A stretch of DNA of 64,000 nucleotides from Biomphalaria glabrata (taxonomy: Eukaryota > Mollusca > Gastropoda > Planorbidae): the NCBI RefSeq assembly GCF_947242115.1, contig NC_074711.1, forward strand, positions 31,378,602 through 31,442,601, written 5' to 3'. Under the pieces are notes generated by a model. That model searched no databases. It worked only from the letters and a program-made list of their open reading frames with translations, and had not been told where the DNA came from. Shown piece after piece: positions 13,501-23,199 of the stretch. The position numbers and the translations under genes were made by a program. How positions within the stretch are numbered: the stretch's first letter is position 1; each line of letters starts with the position of its first letter.

Positions 13501-16500
13501 TACATAAGGATGTGTACCCTAGCACTAGTTGAGTCTAAGTGAATAGAAGATGTGGTCATGTTACAGTAGCGACATATTTGTACAATCGAACACAGACTAA
13601 AGATGTCTGCACTCGGTCCTGGAGTTCACTGTGGACTACAGTCAAATGTAGGGCGAGGAAGACAACATGACTCATATTTTGTAGAATTATAATTATGACA
13701 GTATATCCTCCCATTACCACCCGCTCCCCCCTTTCATTAAAACATTCCTTAATAACACATTCATTATTATATGGCACAGTGATGCCTAACCCAAGACCCA
13801 CTTGCCATATCCGGCCCTAAATGTGGTACTTTCGGCCACTCGAAACCTCGGCCTACAAGAAACTGACATGAATTAAAAAAAAAAAGGGAAGAAAAAGTAT
13901 GGCATCGGCCCTTTCGCACCATTAGTATTGGTATCAACCGTAAAATTATTGTTATGTCTTATTATTTGATGAGACTCTTTAGCGATACACCAACATAAAA
14001 AACGACAAAATCATAGTTTATAAATAATTTAATCTTTATTAACACTATGAACACGACTTTGTTTCTATTCCTCCATTTTGGTTCTTTCCTCTTCATTCAA
14101 CACGCATTCACAACATTCCACATTTACACGACGATGCGCACGTTACACTCCCCCACCCCTTGTTTCACAAGTTTGATGTACATCGAACGTCCAAAATACA
14201 AATCACCAAATATATCGTCAGACTATTCCAATTTAAAAAAAAACAAATCTAAATTCTCTGTAACGTAGAAAACCATAATGTAATACAAAACACAATCATA
14301 CACAATGACATATTAATACCAATACAATTCTAACGTTAGATAACATTTGTATTCATTAATTGTGACAGTAACCATCACAATAATAACTGTTATTATGAAC
14401 AATTGAAACAACTTCTGTTAGAATATATCGATATGTAATCATATTTCTATCAATGGTATGCTAAATAAAAATGTTTCAGATTTCGTTAAAACCACTCCCC
14501 ACTTATAATTCAATTAAAATCCATATCTGCTCACGTGTTATTGTTGTGTACACTCACAATTTGACAATTCTCTGTGGAATATCTACTACACTCCGTGCCA
14601 GAATTTTTCTCACAAATATAAACCCAATAAAATAGTTTTGTTCTTAACAGAATATAAGTAGGACTTTAGTTATTATATACTCTAGTATTTTCTATTTCTC
14701 CCCAATTTAAGGACAGCGTGATAATATATCTGCCACAACATTTTCTTTCCCTGGTATTGTCCTGACCTCAAAATTTATAGTCCATCAGTTGTAATGCCCA
14801 CCTAGCAATTCTATTATTACCACATTTATTTAAATTAATGAATGCCAACGGGGCATGATCAGTCCATAATTGGAAATTAGCCCCCATCAGATAAAAACTT
14901 AGCTTTGTTATGCACCAAACAATTGCCAGTCCCTCCTTTTCAATAGTTGCATAGTTTAACTCTGCCAGGGTTAGTTTCCTGCTTACATAAAAACAGGGTG
15001 TGTAATTCCATTATATTCTTGCATCAAACAACCTCCTATAGCTATGGATGATGCATCTGTTGCCAAAATAAGTTATTTGGTAAAATCGGGCAGTTTTAAT
15101 ATTGGTTCTTCAGAAAAAACACTTTTAATTTTGACGATTGGCCCTTCACATTGTTAAGACTAAATTATATTGTTAGATTTCCCTTTATTTGTAAGATTTG
15201 AAAGAGGTCCAATCATTTCTGTAAAATTTTGGAACGAATTTTCTATAAAAATTGCAAAGACTTAAAAGACTTTTAATTTGTTTTTTTGTTTGTTTTTGGT
15301 ACACTAATATCAATTATTTTTAAAACTATTTCATTTTTTTTTTATCTTGTATCCCAAAAAAGGCATTTTGCTAAGGCCAATTTTTATTTTTGTTGGTTTC
15401 AATGTCAGATTGTTTCCCTTGATAATAGCAAATATCTCTCTTAGACTCTGTAAGTGTTCGTTCCAGTCCTCACTGAAGATGCAGATGTCATCTAAATAGC
15501 AAATAGTGTCTCTTCTGTCACCCAGTATCTTTGTAATCATCCTGTTGAAAGTGGCTGAGGCATTTACTAAGCCGAAACTCAATCACATCCACTGGTAGAT
15601 GTCGAACTGTGTCTTAAAAGCACATAGTGGTTTAGCTTCTTTCTTTAAAAGGTACTTGCCAGTATCCTCTAGAAAGGTCCAAGGTTGTGAAAATTTTCGC
15701 CTTTTTTAAATTTAGTAAACATTTTCTCCACATGCGGCAATAGGAATGGGTCAAATTCTGTAACTTTATTTAGTTGTCGGTAATCCACACACAGTCTAAT
15801 GTTGCCACATTTTTTAAAACTAACACAACTGGTGCAGCACATGACGAATTAGATAGTTCTATCACTCCCAATTTAAGTAGCTCATCTATTTCTTTCTGTA
15901 ACGCTTCTCTGTGATGTAATAGTACAGCATATTGTGGTAGTTTATTTGGGGCTCTGCTCTATGATATTCGTTCTTCCTGGTAGATCTATAAAAATGTTCT
16001 TAAAATCTTCCAATAATGTTGAAACGTCCTTAGCTTTGTCTCATGAGATTCCAGTCACTTACGTGGGGGGGCCACTTATTATTTGATGAGACTCTTTAGC
16101 GATACACCAACATCAAAAACAACCAATTCTATAGTTTATAAATAATTTAATCTTCATTAACACTGTGAACACTATTTTGTTCTTTCAACACGCATTCGCA
16201 CCATTCCACATTTACACTACGATGCGCACGTAACAATTATCCGACATTTTGTTTTAGTCAAATGTCCCCCTCACTCCCCCCCCCAAAAAAAAACAAAGAA
16301 AAAGTCGACTAAAAGAGAGTGCCCTCTTTGGCTTCTTTGTATGACATAAATTGCAATAGAACCAGTAATTAATTTTGAAATGTAAATTTGTCATAACACA
16401 TTAGTATCTATAAAAAATTATTTCATTCGTTTTGCTTTAGATTTTCTCATGTTCCTTTAGAAATGTAAATAATTATGAATCCATGAATCAAGTGTTCAAT

Positions 16501-18778
16501 TATCTATGGGACGAGACCCTACATATTTAGCCGTATCTATGAATAGTGAATTATCAATTTCCCTTGCTTGTATCAAACAAAAATAATTAATTACCAGTAA
16601 TCAATAGATTAATTAGTTAATTTTTAAATTGATTCATGTCTTCTCTATGCTAATAAATAATTGTGCAAAGTTTTAACTTCATCAGAGAAAGGATGTGAGA
16701 TGAATAACCTGTTTTAGCTCTTTACCAGACAGACAGACAGACAGAGTGAGTTGATAAAAGTTTTGTTACAAAAAGGTCGTTTGGGCCAAGAATTCTTCAT
16801 AAGCTACAAAAACAAATAATTAACACGGAAAAAGGTTTTGTAGCTTATTTGTATCCTATAGGTTATGACGGTTCTCTGTTCATCACTAATTATTCATAAA
16901 TCAACCTTCTGTCGTTACAATTTATGAAATTCAATCCAGAAAGTAAAAGAACTCTGTGTGGTATCAGTGACATTTTTTCGGACTTAGTTGACTGAACTAT
17001 TTTTAGGCTGCCTCTGTTGACTCGTCCAATTGAAAAGTAAACAGCGCAGAGAACTCATGACGAAACATTGCCAGATTGAGTCCACGAGCCGATGGGAGCA
17101 ATCAAATCAGCACGAAACGGATTTACCTAGAACAGTTTTTTTTTTGTCTCTACAAATAAGGGCGGTCATTTTATCCATGGTATCCAATCTCGTGCCCATC
17201 CATGACGTGTTCATAAATACAGCAAGATTCATGCTTGGGAAAATGTTGGATTTATGTTTGAATTGTTTGAACAGGGGCACGACTAGGATGTACTTCTAAT
17301 GAGTTAGCTCCCCTTTGTTGGAAAGGAAAATTCGTATATTTTTTTCGTTTTTAAAAATTTTAAATAGATCATCATCTCCTGTTTTGAAAAAATTAAAAAT
17401 AGTTCATTGTCCGCGTATTTTTGTTCCTGGGAATTTTAAGATTTCGCTGAAATAACATCACGTTAGACTAAATGTATTATTTAATTTTTCATCCTCATTT
17501 ATTGTCACACAAAACACAATTAATTGTACAAGTACCATAAACCACGAACTATAAGACATTAAAAGTTAAGCAATCTATCGAAGGATTGTTTTACAGGGGA
17601 CATAAGTGAAAGCAGACGACAATATCCGGCCAAAAAGGTAGACTTTTTTTCTTTAGGCTTAAAAAAAGTTAATTCATTATAATAAAATTGGGGGGGGGGG
17701 GGGGGGAAACTAGAGCATAATTTAAATAAATTTAGAATTCTCTCAAGCGGAAAGTATTAAATTTATTTATTACTTTTAAAATAATTTTTTTTTTAAATTT
17801 CATAACGGATTATGATCTAATTTCATAAAATCTTTTTTTTTCGGCTTTAGTTATTTTAAATTGAAATCAGCCGAGTCGTACAAGGACAGGGGGACTAAAG
17901 TAGTCAACGGAAGCTTTGATCAAGTTTCTAGGATACTTTAAGTTTTGATCAAGTTTCTAGGCTACTTTAAGCTTTGATCAAGTTTCTAGGATACTTTAAG
18001 CTTTGAATAAGTTTCTATGATTCTTTAAGCTTTGATCAATTTTCTAGGATACTTTAAGCTTTGATCAAGTTTCTAGGATACTTTAAGCTTTGATCAATTT
18101 TCTAGGATTCTTTGAGCTTTGATCAAGTTTCTAGGATACTTTAAGCTTTGATCAAGTTTCTAGGATTCTTTAAGCTTTGATCAAGTTTCTAGGATACTTT
18201 AAGCTTTGATCAAGTTTCTAGGATACTTTAAGCTTTGATCATTTTCTAGGATACTTTAAGCTTTGATCAAGTTTCTAGGATACTTTAAGCTTTGATCAAG
18301 TTTCTAGGATTCTTTAAGCTTTGATCAAGTTTCTAGGATTCTTTAAGCTTTGATCAAGTTTCTAGGATACTTTAAGCTTTGATCAAGTTTCTAGGATACT
18401 TTAAGCTTTGATCAAGTTTCTAGGATTCTTTAAGCTTTGATCAAGTTTCTAGGATACTTTAAGCTTTGATCAAGTTTCTAGGATACTTTAAGCTTTGATC
18501 AAGTTTCTAGGATACTTTAAGCTTTGATCATTTTCTAGGATACTTTAAGCTTTGATCAAGTTTCTAGGATTCTTTAAGCTTTGATCAAGTTTCTAGGATA
18601 CTTTAAGCTTTGATCAAGTTTCTAGGATTCTTTGAACTAGTTATTCATTGTGTTTAAAGTAACAAAAGAAAAAAAGGAAACCAGCACAAAAAGCACATGA
18701 AATGACACAACTTACATTTCTAAACTCCGCGGGTAGCAACACACCAAGAAACACCAGTGCAGTGGCCCACGAGAACAT
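3092..18778 (-). CDS. Mucin-like type I membrane protein, five exons
   Basis: Exons on the minus strand: 18778-18716, 8966-8842, 6809-6749, 6247-6108 and 5177-3092. They sum to 2475 nt, or 825 codons with the stop, and every junction has GT-AG ends with compatible phase (0, 2, 0, 2). The start MFSWATALVFLGVLLP is a signal peptide, and the donor after it is AAAT|GTAAGT. Residues about 22-145 form a small ectodomain with cysteines at 26, 46, 58 and 71 and one near 139. The long stalk is Ser/Thr-rich, densest at about residues 430-750. A hydrophobic helix at about 774-797 (WPVIIALVLG start) is followed by HRRR and a 27-residue tail. I do not recognise the ectodomain family. An upstream in-frame ATG at 18850 would add 24 residues, but the chosen start gives a standard signal peptide. 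Likely a heavily O-glycosylated surface protein. Confidence 0.8.
5317..5480. repeat. 27-bp tandem repeat
   Basis: About six copies of a 27-bp unit containing TGACTGATGATGTCTAGTCC, the outer copies diverged. It lies in the last intron of the mucin-like gene. Confidence 0.85.
5625..5833 (+). mobile_element. SINE (family 2) body, 5' truncated
   Basis: Matches the body and tail of the full SINE at 35191-35470: the GAGTCCACCC...TCTAATG block, GTACCTGACATTAGTTGGGG, and ATCACAAGGTCTG near the end. The tRNA-like head is missing and the copy is diverged. Intronic in the mucin-like gene. Confidence 0.7.
6312..6427. mobile_element. Short hAT-like MITE (family A), left end eroded
   Basis: Shares the internal block GTACTCAGTAGTTGATTGCC and the right end ACAAAAAAGCCCTG with the complete copies at 39356-39528 and 41383-41560. 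The left end has merged with a (TA)n tract. Lies in intron 3 of the mucin-like gene. Confidence 0.6.
6440..6532. repeat. (GA)/(GACA) microsatellite
   Basis: Mixed GACA, GATA and GA repeats next to the family A MITE, in an intron. Confidence 0.8.
6925..7135. repeat. 49-bp tandem repeat
   Basis: About four near-identical copies of a 49-bp unit (core AAGTGGTGGTTTAATTATAC). A diverged relative lies at about 7219-7265. Located in intron 2 of the mucin-like gene, just beyond exon 3. Confidence 0.88.
7471..7660 (-). mobile_element. SINE (family 2), minus strand
   Basis: Reverse-oriented, diverged copy of the 35191-35470 SINE body: CAGACCTTGCGATCTATAGG, GTCATGTGACAACGACCAAC and CTAACTAATGTCAGATGCCC are all recognisable. 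No intact tRNA-like head. Intronic in the mucin-like gene. Confidence 0.65.
9114..9332. mobile_element. hAT MITE (family B), 219 bp with 8-bp TSD
   Basis: Terminal inverted repeats are CAGTGGCGTACATAGG at the left and the reverse complement of CAGAGGCGTAGCTAGG at the right. The flanks carry a perfect 8-bp duplication TATTCATG (9106-9113 and 9333-9340), as hAT elements make. The interior holds GGGGCCCCCATAGAGGTC-type G/C runs, also seen at the ends of the 2.8-kb hAT at 45751-48558 and in the MITEs at 31250 and 55699. Lies in intron 1 of the mucin-like gene. Confidence 0.85.
10484..10551. repeat. (GA)n microsatellite with A/G-rich flank
   Basis: GA dinucleotide tract followed to about 10680 by purine-rich AAAGAAA sequence. 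The Ser/Leu-rich and Arg/Glu/Lys-rich open frames here are translations of this low-complexity DNA. Confidence 0.85.
10780..11620. other. Gene-free intronic stretch
   Basis: Intron 1 of the mucin-like gene. Around 10985-11290 it is less AT-rich and open in more than one plus-strand frame, but I see no splice-consistent exon and no recognisable motif. Confidence 0.4.
11627..12640. repeat. 30-bp satellite array, about 33 units
   Basis: Head-to-tail array of a 30-bp unit with core TGTTCCTCTATATACTCAG followed by AATGAGCGAAG. Unit variants include a GCGG insertion, CCGCTATA in place of CCTCTATA, and AACG in place of AGCG. Some variant runs recur about 302 bp apart (for example the segment at 12061 and again at 12363), so there is a higher-order period of about ten units. 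Because 30 is divisible by three, several frames stay open and read as decapeptide repeats (VFLYILRMSE). No start context, splice signal or domain supports translation. Confidence 0.95.
12800..12976. mobile_element. hAT-like MITE, 177 bp with 8-bp TSD
   Basis: Ends read TAGTGCTGGACT at the left and, on the reverse strand, CAGGGCCGGATT at the right, an imperfect inverted repeat of hAT type. The flanking 8-bp duplication GTCAGCTC (12792-12799 and 12977-12984) is perfect. No coding capacity. Confidence 0.7.
12985..13950. other. Gene-free intronic stretch
   Basis: AT-rich, with no recognisable exon or repeat boundary. A short telomere-like GGGTTAGGGTT lies at about 13173-13183. Confidence 0.4.
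13958..16235 (-). mobile_element. Ty3/gypsy retrotransposon fossil
   Basis: Two direct repeats of about 160-190 bp bound the element: 13958-14147 and 16075-16235, sharing CTTATTATTTGATGAGACTC and the end ACGATGCGCACGT. Between them the minus strand shows Ty3/gypsy reverse transcriptase (fragment at 15331-15582, e.g. CYLDDICIFSEDWNEHL) and RNase H similarity at about 14700-15100. The parts before and after RT/RNase H are not visible. The element is broken in several places and much shorter than a full gypsy element. The clearly diverged repeats suggest an old insertion. No matching target duplication was found. It lies in intron 1 of the mucin-like gene. Confidence 0.82.
16236..17900. other. 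Gene-free intronic stretch
   Basis: AT-rich DNA with short homopolymer runs, a (CAGA)n-like patch at about 16727-16746 and a G run near 17690-17706. No exon or mobile-element ends recognised. Confidence 0.45.
17908..18640. repeat. 29-bp satellite array, about 25 units
   Basis: Head-to-tail units of 29 bp with core AAGCTTTGATCAAGTTTC then TAGGATACTTT. Two alternating variants (GGATAC and GGATTC) are mixed along the array, and a shortened unit with GATCATTTTC occurs twice about 289 bp apart (18237 and 18526). The array ends about 75 bp beyond the donor of exon 1 of the mucin-like gene, inside intron 1. Confidence 0.95.
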
Positions 18779-19060
18779 ACTGCCCAGTCTCAAACGCTGT
18801 CCAGTGGTCGGTGAGGCTACAAGGAAGACGTCAACCCACACAAACACCACTTCAAGACATGGTCACTCCAGTAGGAACACTGATGGAAATAAGAAATGGT
18901 TTTTTTTTTAAAATCACTTTCTGCTTTATGTTCAAACACTTTTGTAAAAATAAATATTCATATTTTTTTCCCATAACTTCGAAAGAATTATATTAAAATA
19001 GAAAACCATTATTTACTTTGCATTTTTACTTTTCATTCATAAAAAAAAAAGAGAAAAAAA

Positions 19061-19150
19061 TGGGCTTGTATGGGGTCAAACCCACGACTTTCTCGTTATT
19101 AGCACAAAGCTTTATCAACTGTTCTAACCACCCAAGCTACAGAAAGTCAA
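19061..19150 (-). mobile_element. tRNA-Ile-like SINE head or tRNA pseudogene
   Basis: The minus strand reads like tRNA-Ile: a D-arm-like GGTGGTTAGAAC, an anticodon loop GCTAATAAC (anticodon AAT) and a T-arm GTGGGTTTGACCCC. It carries about 12 extra bases after the D arm, and the acceptor stem pairs poorly. It is therefore not a working tRNA. A (A)n-rich stretch follows its 3' side, which fits a retroposed copy. Confidence 0.55.
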
Positions 19151-19291
19151 ACATTATTAAATAGATTTAGATTTATAATAAGATCCAAATGAATACAAAA
19201 AAAATTGCTCCAATTTTGTACGTGGTCTATCCACATTATGTAAAACGTTAATTTTAATTCATTAAAAAATTAATCAAGGGATATTTTTAAA

Positions 19292-20213
19292 GGTTGACGG
19301 TCATTTCATCCCCGGTCACTTCATCCCCGGTTACTTCATCCCCTGGTCATTTCATCCCATGGTCATTTAATCCCCTGGTCATTTCATCCCGTTATTTTCA
19401 TCATCTGATCATTTTATCTAACAAATAGTAATTGTAAAAATCATGAAATGAGCAATATTTAATATATTCATTTTTTTATTTAAATGACAAAAAGTGTAAT
19501 ACATTAGATAAGAATAAAATTAAAATTAAATGCCATTATAAACTATAAAAATTTAACATGTATAAATATAGAGGTAATGTAGAAAAAAGTGTTATCCTAA
19601 TATGGGTGAAGTCAGCCTTTATTAAAAAAAAATAAAACCTTATTTCAAGGCTAAAAATGACGCGCCCAATTTCAAGAAAGAGCGATTGAAAAATAAAATA
19701 AAGTAAAACATGGTCGTACTTTCACCACACTTTGACCTATGATGATAAGTTATCAGCGACATAGTCATAATTATTGTAATCGCAGTTCTATATCTCAAAT
19801 GATTTTCACTACTTCCACCAAACCTAAGCCTTTGATCATTACGTCATGCGCAGGATAATATTATAATATTACATCCCCCACATCCAATAGAAGCGCTATA
19901 GCTAAGTACACACCCAGATTTACAATATATTATAAGATTTCTCATCAAGAATGCAAAGTGGAAGAGGAAACACTATAAACGCATTAGTAACATGTCAAAA
20001 AATATAAAAAAAAGCATTCTACATAATCATATTTATATAATAGATGAAATGAGGGCTTAAAGTCAAAGCCTTAACATCACAATGAATCAATGATAAAAGA
20101 AAAATATTTAATTGGGGATGAAATGACCAGGGGAGGAAGTGACCGGGGGATGAAATGACCAGGGGATGAAATGACCGGGGATGAAGTGTCCGAGAATGAA
20201 ATGACCGGTCACC
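19292..20213. mobile_element. 922-bp TIR element with subterminal tandem repeats
   Basis: The left end is GGTTGACGGTCATTTCATCC; the right end is the inverted match (reverse strand GGTGACCGGTCATTTCAT). Each end carries several copies of a roughly 15-bp motif GGTCATTTCATCCCC (left about 19300-19400, right inverted about 20115-20210). A perfect 8-bp duplication TTTTTAAA flanks it (19284-19291 and 20214-20221). The interior is AT-rich with no coding capacity. The terminal GG and 8-bp duplication do not fit hAT (CA/TA ends); the superfamily is undetermined. Non-autonomous. Confidence 0.85.
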
Positions 20214-21069
20214 TTTTTAAATAACAAAAAAATGTTTTGTCTTGAGCTAAATTTCAGCACTATAGGATAGGATTAAAATTTTGAATTAGTGTGTGTGTAT
20301 TTTTTTTACTTTTTTTTTGGACTACGATGAAAGTGTAAGAACTAGTAGGAAATTGAAATAAAAAAAATTAAAAAAACAGGTTCAAGTAAAAAGTAGTGAA
20401 ACTAGTCTTTTAGTTTTAAATAAAATCATTATAATAAAAACATACAACTTGTGCTAGCTTCTGTTACACCTAACAACACATTTCCACACGCAAATATTCG
20501 TTTGTGGTAGCCCCTGAAAAGACCTACGGTACTTGAGCTATGAGATTCTTTTATATGTTCAGGTATTATTTGTCAGTGCTGAATATTTCTTGGAGGCCCC
20601 AAGCTATTGCTTGTGTTGTTTATAGATAAATTCGACAGTCTCGTCTGGTCTCAAAAAATAGTATGTAAAAACTTTTAGGTAGTAGAGAAATTTAAACACA
20701 CGCCAAGGTAGAATCTAGGACATATAACTTACAATGAAATTACTTGTCCATGCTTTCTTCCAGTACAGTGATTAGATTTTTTTAAAAGTATTTTCTGATC
20801 AAAATATCACTACGCCGTTTTTTTTATATTAATTTTCAGGCTTTTATCAAGATTCCAGTCGCCGATTTTAATTGTTTAAGGTTGTTGATTTCTGTTGTTT
20901 TTAAGAGCGGAAAGTTTTAAGATTTCTATATATGAAAACAAAAATTTAGTTATCGGTAACGCAAACTTTCTTCAAAAAAACAACAACTTTGGCTGAAGAG
21001 TATGTGACGTTTGTAGGGTGCGGCATTGGGACTAACAATAATGTAGAAGGTTTAAGTAGAGCTATGGTA

Positions 21070-21385
21070 AAGTTTAGTCACTGGACCATTGGGGCACCCC
21101 ACAAGAACCTTTGACTATTTTTCTCCATTCCTCTATGTCTTTTGCTTGGATAGAGTCTCTTTCAATGACAGGATCGTCCATTCTTTTTTTTTTTTGTCTT
21201 CCCATCGCTTTCTCTGTCTGCCTCTTCTTTTTTCTGGTACTATTCCCTGCAGGAAGGTGTTTGCGAGCCCTGAGGACCTTGTGACATGGCCATGAATTTT
21301 AGTTTGCATTTTTCGACAGCAGCTAGCAGGTTATTGTGGGGCTCTATCGTTGCACTAATCCTGTCTCTAATCTCTATTATATAAC
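21070..21385 (-). mobile_element. LINE C-terminal fragment
   Basis: Minus-strand translation shows GHVTRSSGLANTFLQGIVP, then KRRGRQRKRWED, then EEWRKIVKGSCGVPQW, the typical end of an RTE-like LINE polyprotein. Frames are interrupted. A related piece in the same orientation lies at about 54957-55200 (EEWRKKVDRLVWCPNG). Confidence 0.65.
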
Positions 21386-21429
21386 AGGGAAGAAAACAAA
21401 TAAGTTTGTACTTTTACAAGTCCAAACTT

Positions 21430-21700
21430 GGGCAGGCAAACAAGGAGGAACTCCTCACTACTGTAACGAGACGAACATTGAGCTGCTTCGGTCATATTGC
21501 TAGAAACAACTTGATTTCAAAATCATCTTTTAAAAAGTAAAAAAGTAATATATTTAAAAAAGCTAGAAAGCGGCCTCCTTTCTTCTTGATTGCTGCTAAG
21601 GATTGTGCTAATTGGGAAGAGTGAAGAAATGTTGTTAGGTGAACCGTCAAAGCACATCAGCGACACCAATTAAAGGACAGATGATGATAAAACAATAAGA
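21430..21700 (+). mobile_element. LINE C-terminal fragment, plus strand
   Basis: Reads in part as LSCFGHIARNNL and ends with GATGATGATAA, as LINE 3' ends of this type often do. Frames are broken. It lies directly beside the oppositely oriented LINE fragment at 21070-21385. Confidence 0.5.
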
Positions 21701-21774
21701 ATAGACAAAATAAGTAAGCTCACTCTCTCTCTCTCTCTTTATATATATGTGTGATGTGTTCGTGCGTGATTGTG

Positions 21775-23195
21775 TGTGTACATAATTAATCTTTATTACA
21801 TTCTGACCCTTCATTCGTTCGGAAGACGTTTATTGTACACTAGAATAGGTTCTTCCTGGAATTAGTGGAAAAATTGTAGACTACCCGTCAATGATAGCAA
21901 GGGGGTATTGAAAGAGAACAAAATGCATATTCTGAGGTATCTATGGTGCATTTTCCTGCTATTAAAAAGTTTTATTTAAAAAACCGTATGTGCTGATCCT
22001 CCCGCGTCGTTCGGCGCATTGGGCGGTAAGCTGCTTCCATAAAAATCTGTCTCTGGCAATGTATGAAGCCTCTTCCCTCTTTCCATGCGGACCTCCATGA
22101 AAATGTGGCGCCAAGTTGTACTAGGATGCCCCTGTTTGCGCTTTCCTCGTAATGGCCTCCGTGTCATCGCAACTCTTATTAAGCGTAATTCATTTAGTCG
22201 CAGAACATGTCACGCAAACCTCATGCGACGCTCTGTCACAACCTTACTAAGGGGTCGACTCCCAGTTCGGCATAAATTTCATTGATTGAGACCCGATCTC
22301 TATAACTGACTCCTAAAATCCGTCTTAGCCATCTTTGTTGAGCCACATTTAGTCTTTTTCAATTTCGGCAGATAACTATTCACTGCACTTTATTAATGAA
22401 GCCCAGCCACTGGTAGAAATTTGTAACCTCTGTTGGCTACGCTCTTGGAATTAGGTGACTGTAGTTTGCTTTAGATTTTATATCAAAAAGGGGAAGTTTT
22501 ATCGTCAAAATCATCTGTTGGGGGTTTTAAACCAAAAATTCTCGGGAGTTTTTTTTTTAACAAATTAAAAAAAACCTTAGCTACGCTCATAGAATTTGGT
22601 GAATGTAGTTTGCTTTAGAAAAAAATTGAAGAGAGAGGTTTTCAACCTCCAAACTCTCTGTATGCGGGTATTTAAACTCAAAACCATCAGGAGGGGTTTT
22701 AAACTTTTAAAAAGGCCCTCTGGAGGAGGGGGGTTTAAACTCAAAACCCCTCTTGGCTTGGCTACGCTCATAGAATTTTGAGTGTGTAATTTATTATTTT
22801 TTTATTGAAGAGGTATTTTTTTTAGCTTCAAATTCCGCTGAAGAGGGGTTTAAACTCAAAACCCTTTGGCTACGCTCATAGAATATTGAGTGTGTATATT
22901 GAAGATGTGGTTTTTAGCTCAAAACACAAAACTTTTTTGGGCTACGCTCATAGAATCTGGTGATGTATGGATAGCCTTATATTGAAGAGGGGGTTTTATC
23001 GTAAATTTTGGAGGGGGTTTTAAAATCAAAATCTTCATTAGCTATAATCTTGGAATTTGGGGATTGTCGTTTGCATTCTTTTTTTTTTTTGGGGGGGGGG
23101 TTGTTTTATAGAAGAGAAGGATTGGACTACAAAACTCCTTGGTAGGAGGGTTTTAAACTCAAAATCCCATTGGCTGCGCCCGTGCCCTCCCCCTC
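21775..23195 (-). mobile_element. LINE tail plus degenerate minisatellite, copy 1
   Basis: The minus strand encodes RRMRFAGHVLR-type and RGKRKQGHPSTTWR motifs of a LINE C-terminus (about 21970-22370). On that strand the 3' end runs through AATAAAGATTAA into (AC)n, so the retroelement 3' end is at the low-coordinate side. On its 5' side, about 22420-23190, is an array of roughly 60-90-bp degenerate units. Each carries GGCTACGCTCATAGAAT followed by GTTTTAAACTCAAAACCCC. The whole block is repeated at 28930-30745. Confidence 0.7.
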
Positions 23196-23199
23196 TTTT

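Noticed and set aside
5317-18640. Possible CRISPR-like arrays (27-, 49-, 30- and 29-bp repeats)
   Set aside because: Units are contiguous with no unique spacers and no cas genes, in clearly eukaryotic DNA. These are minisatellites.
19061-19150. Functional tRNA-Ile gene
   Set aside because: Extra bases after the D arm and a poorly pairing acceptor stem; better read as a SINE head or pseudogene.
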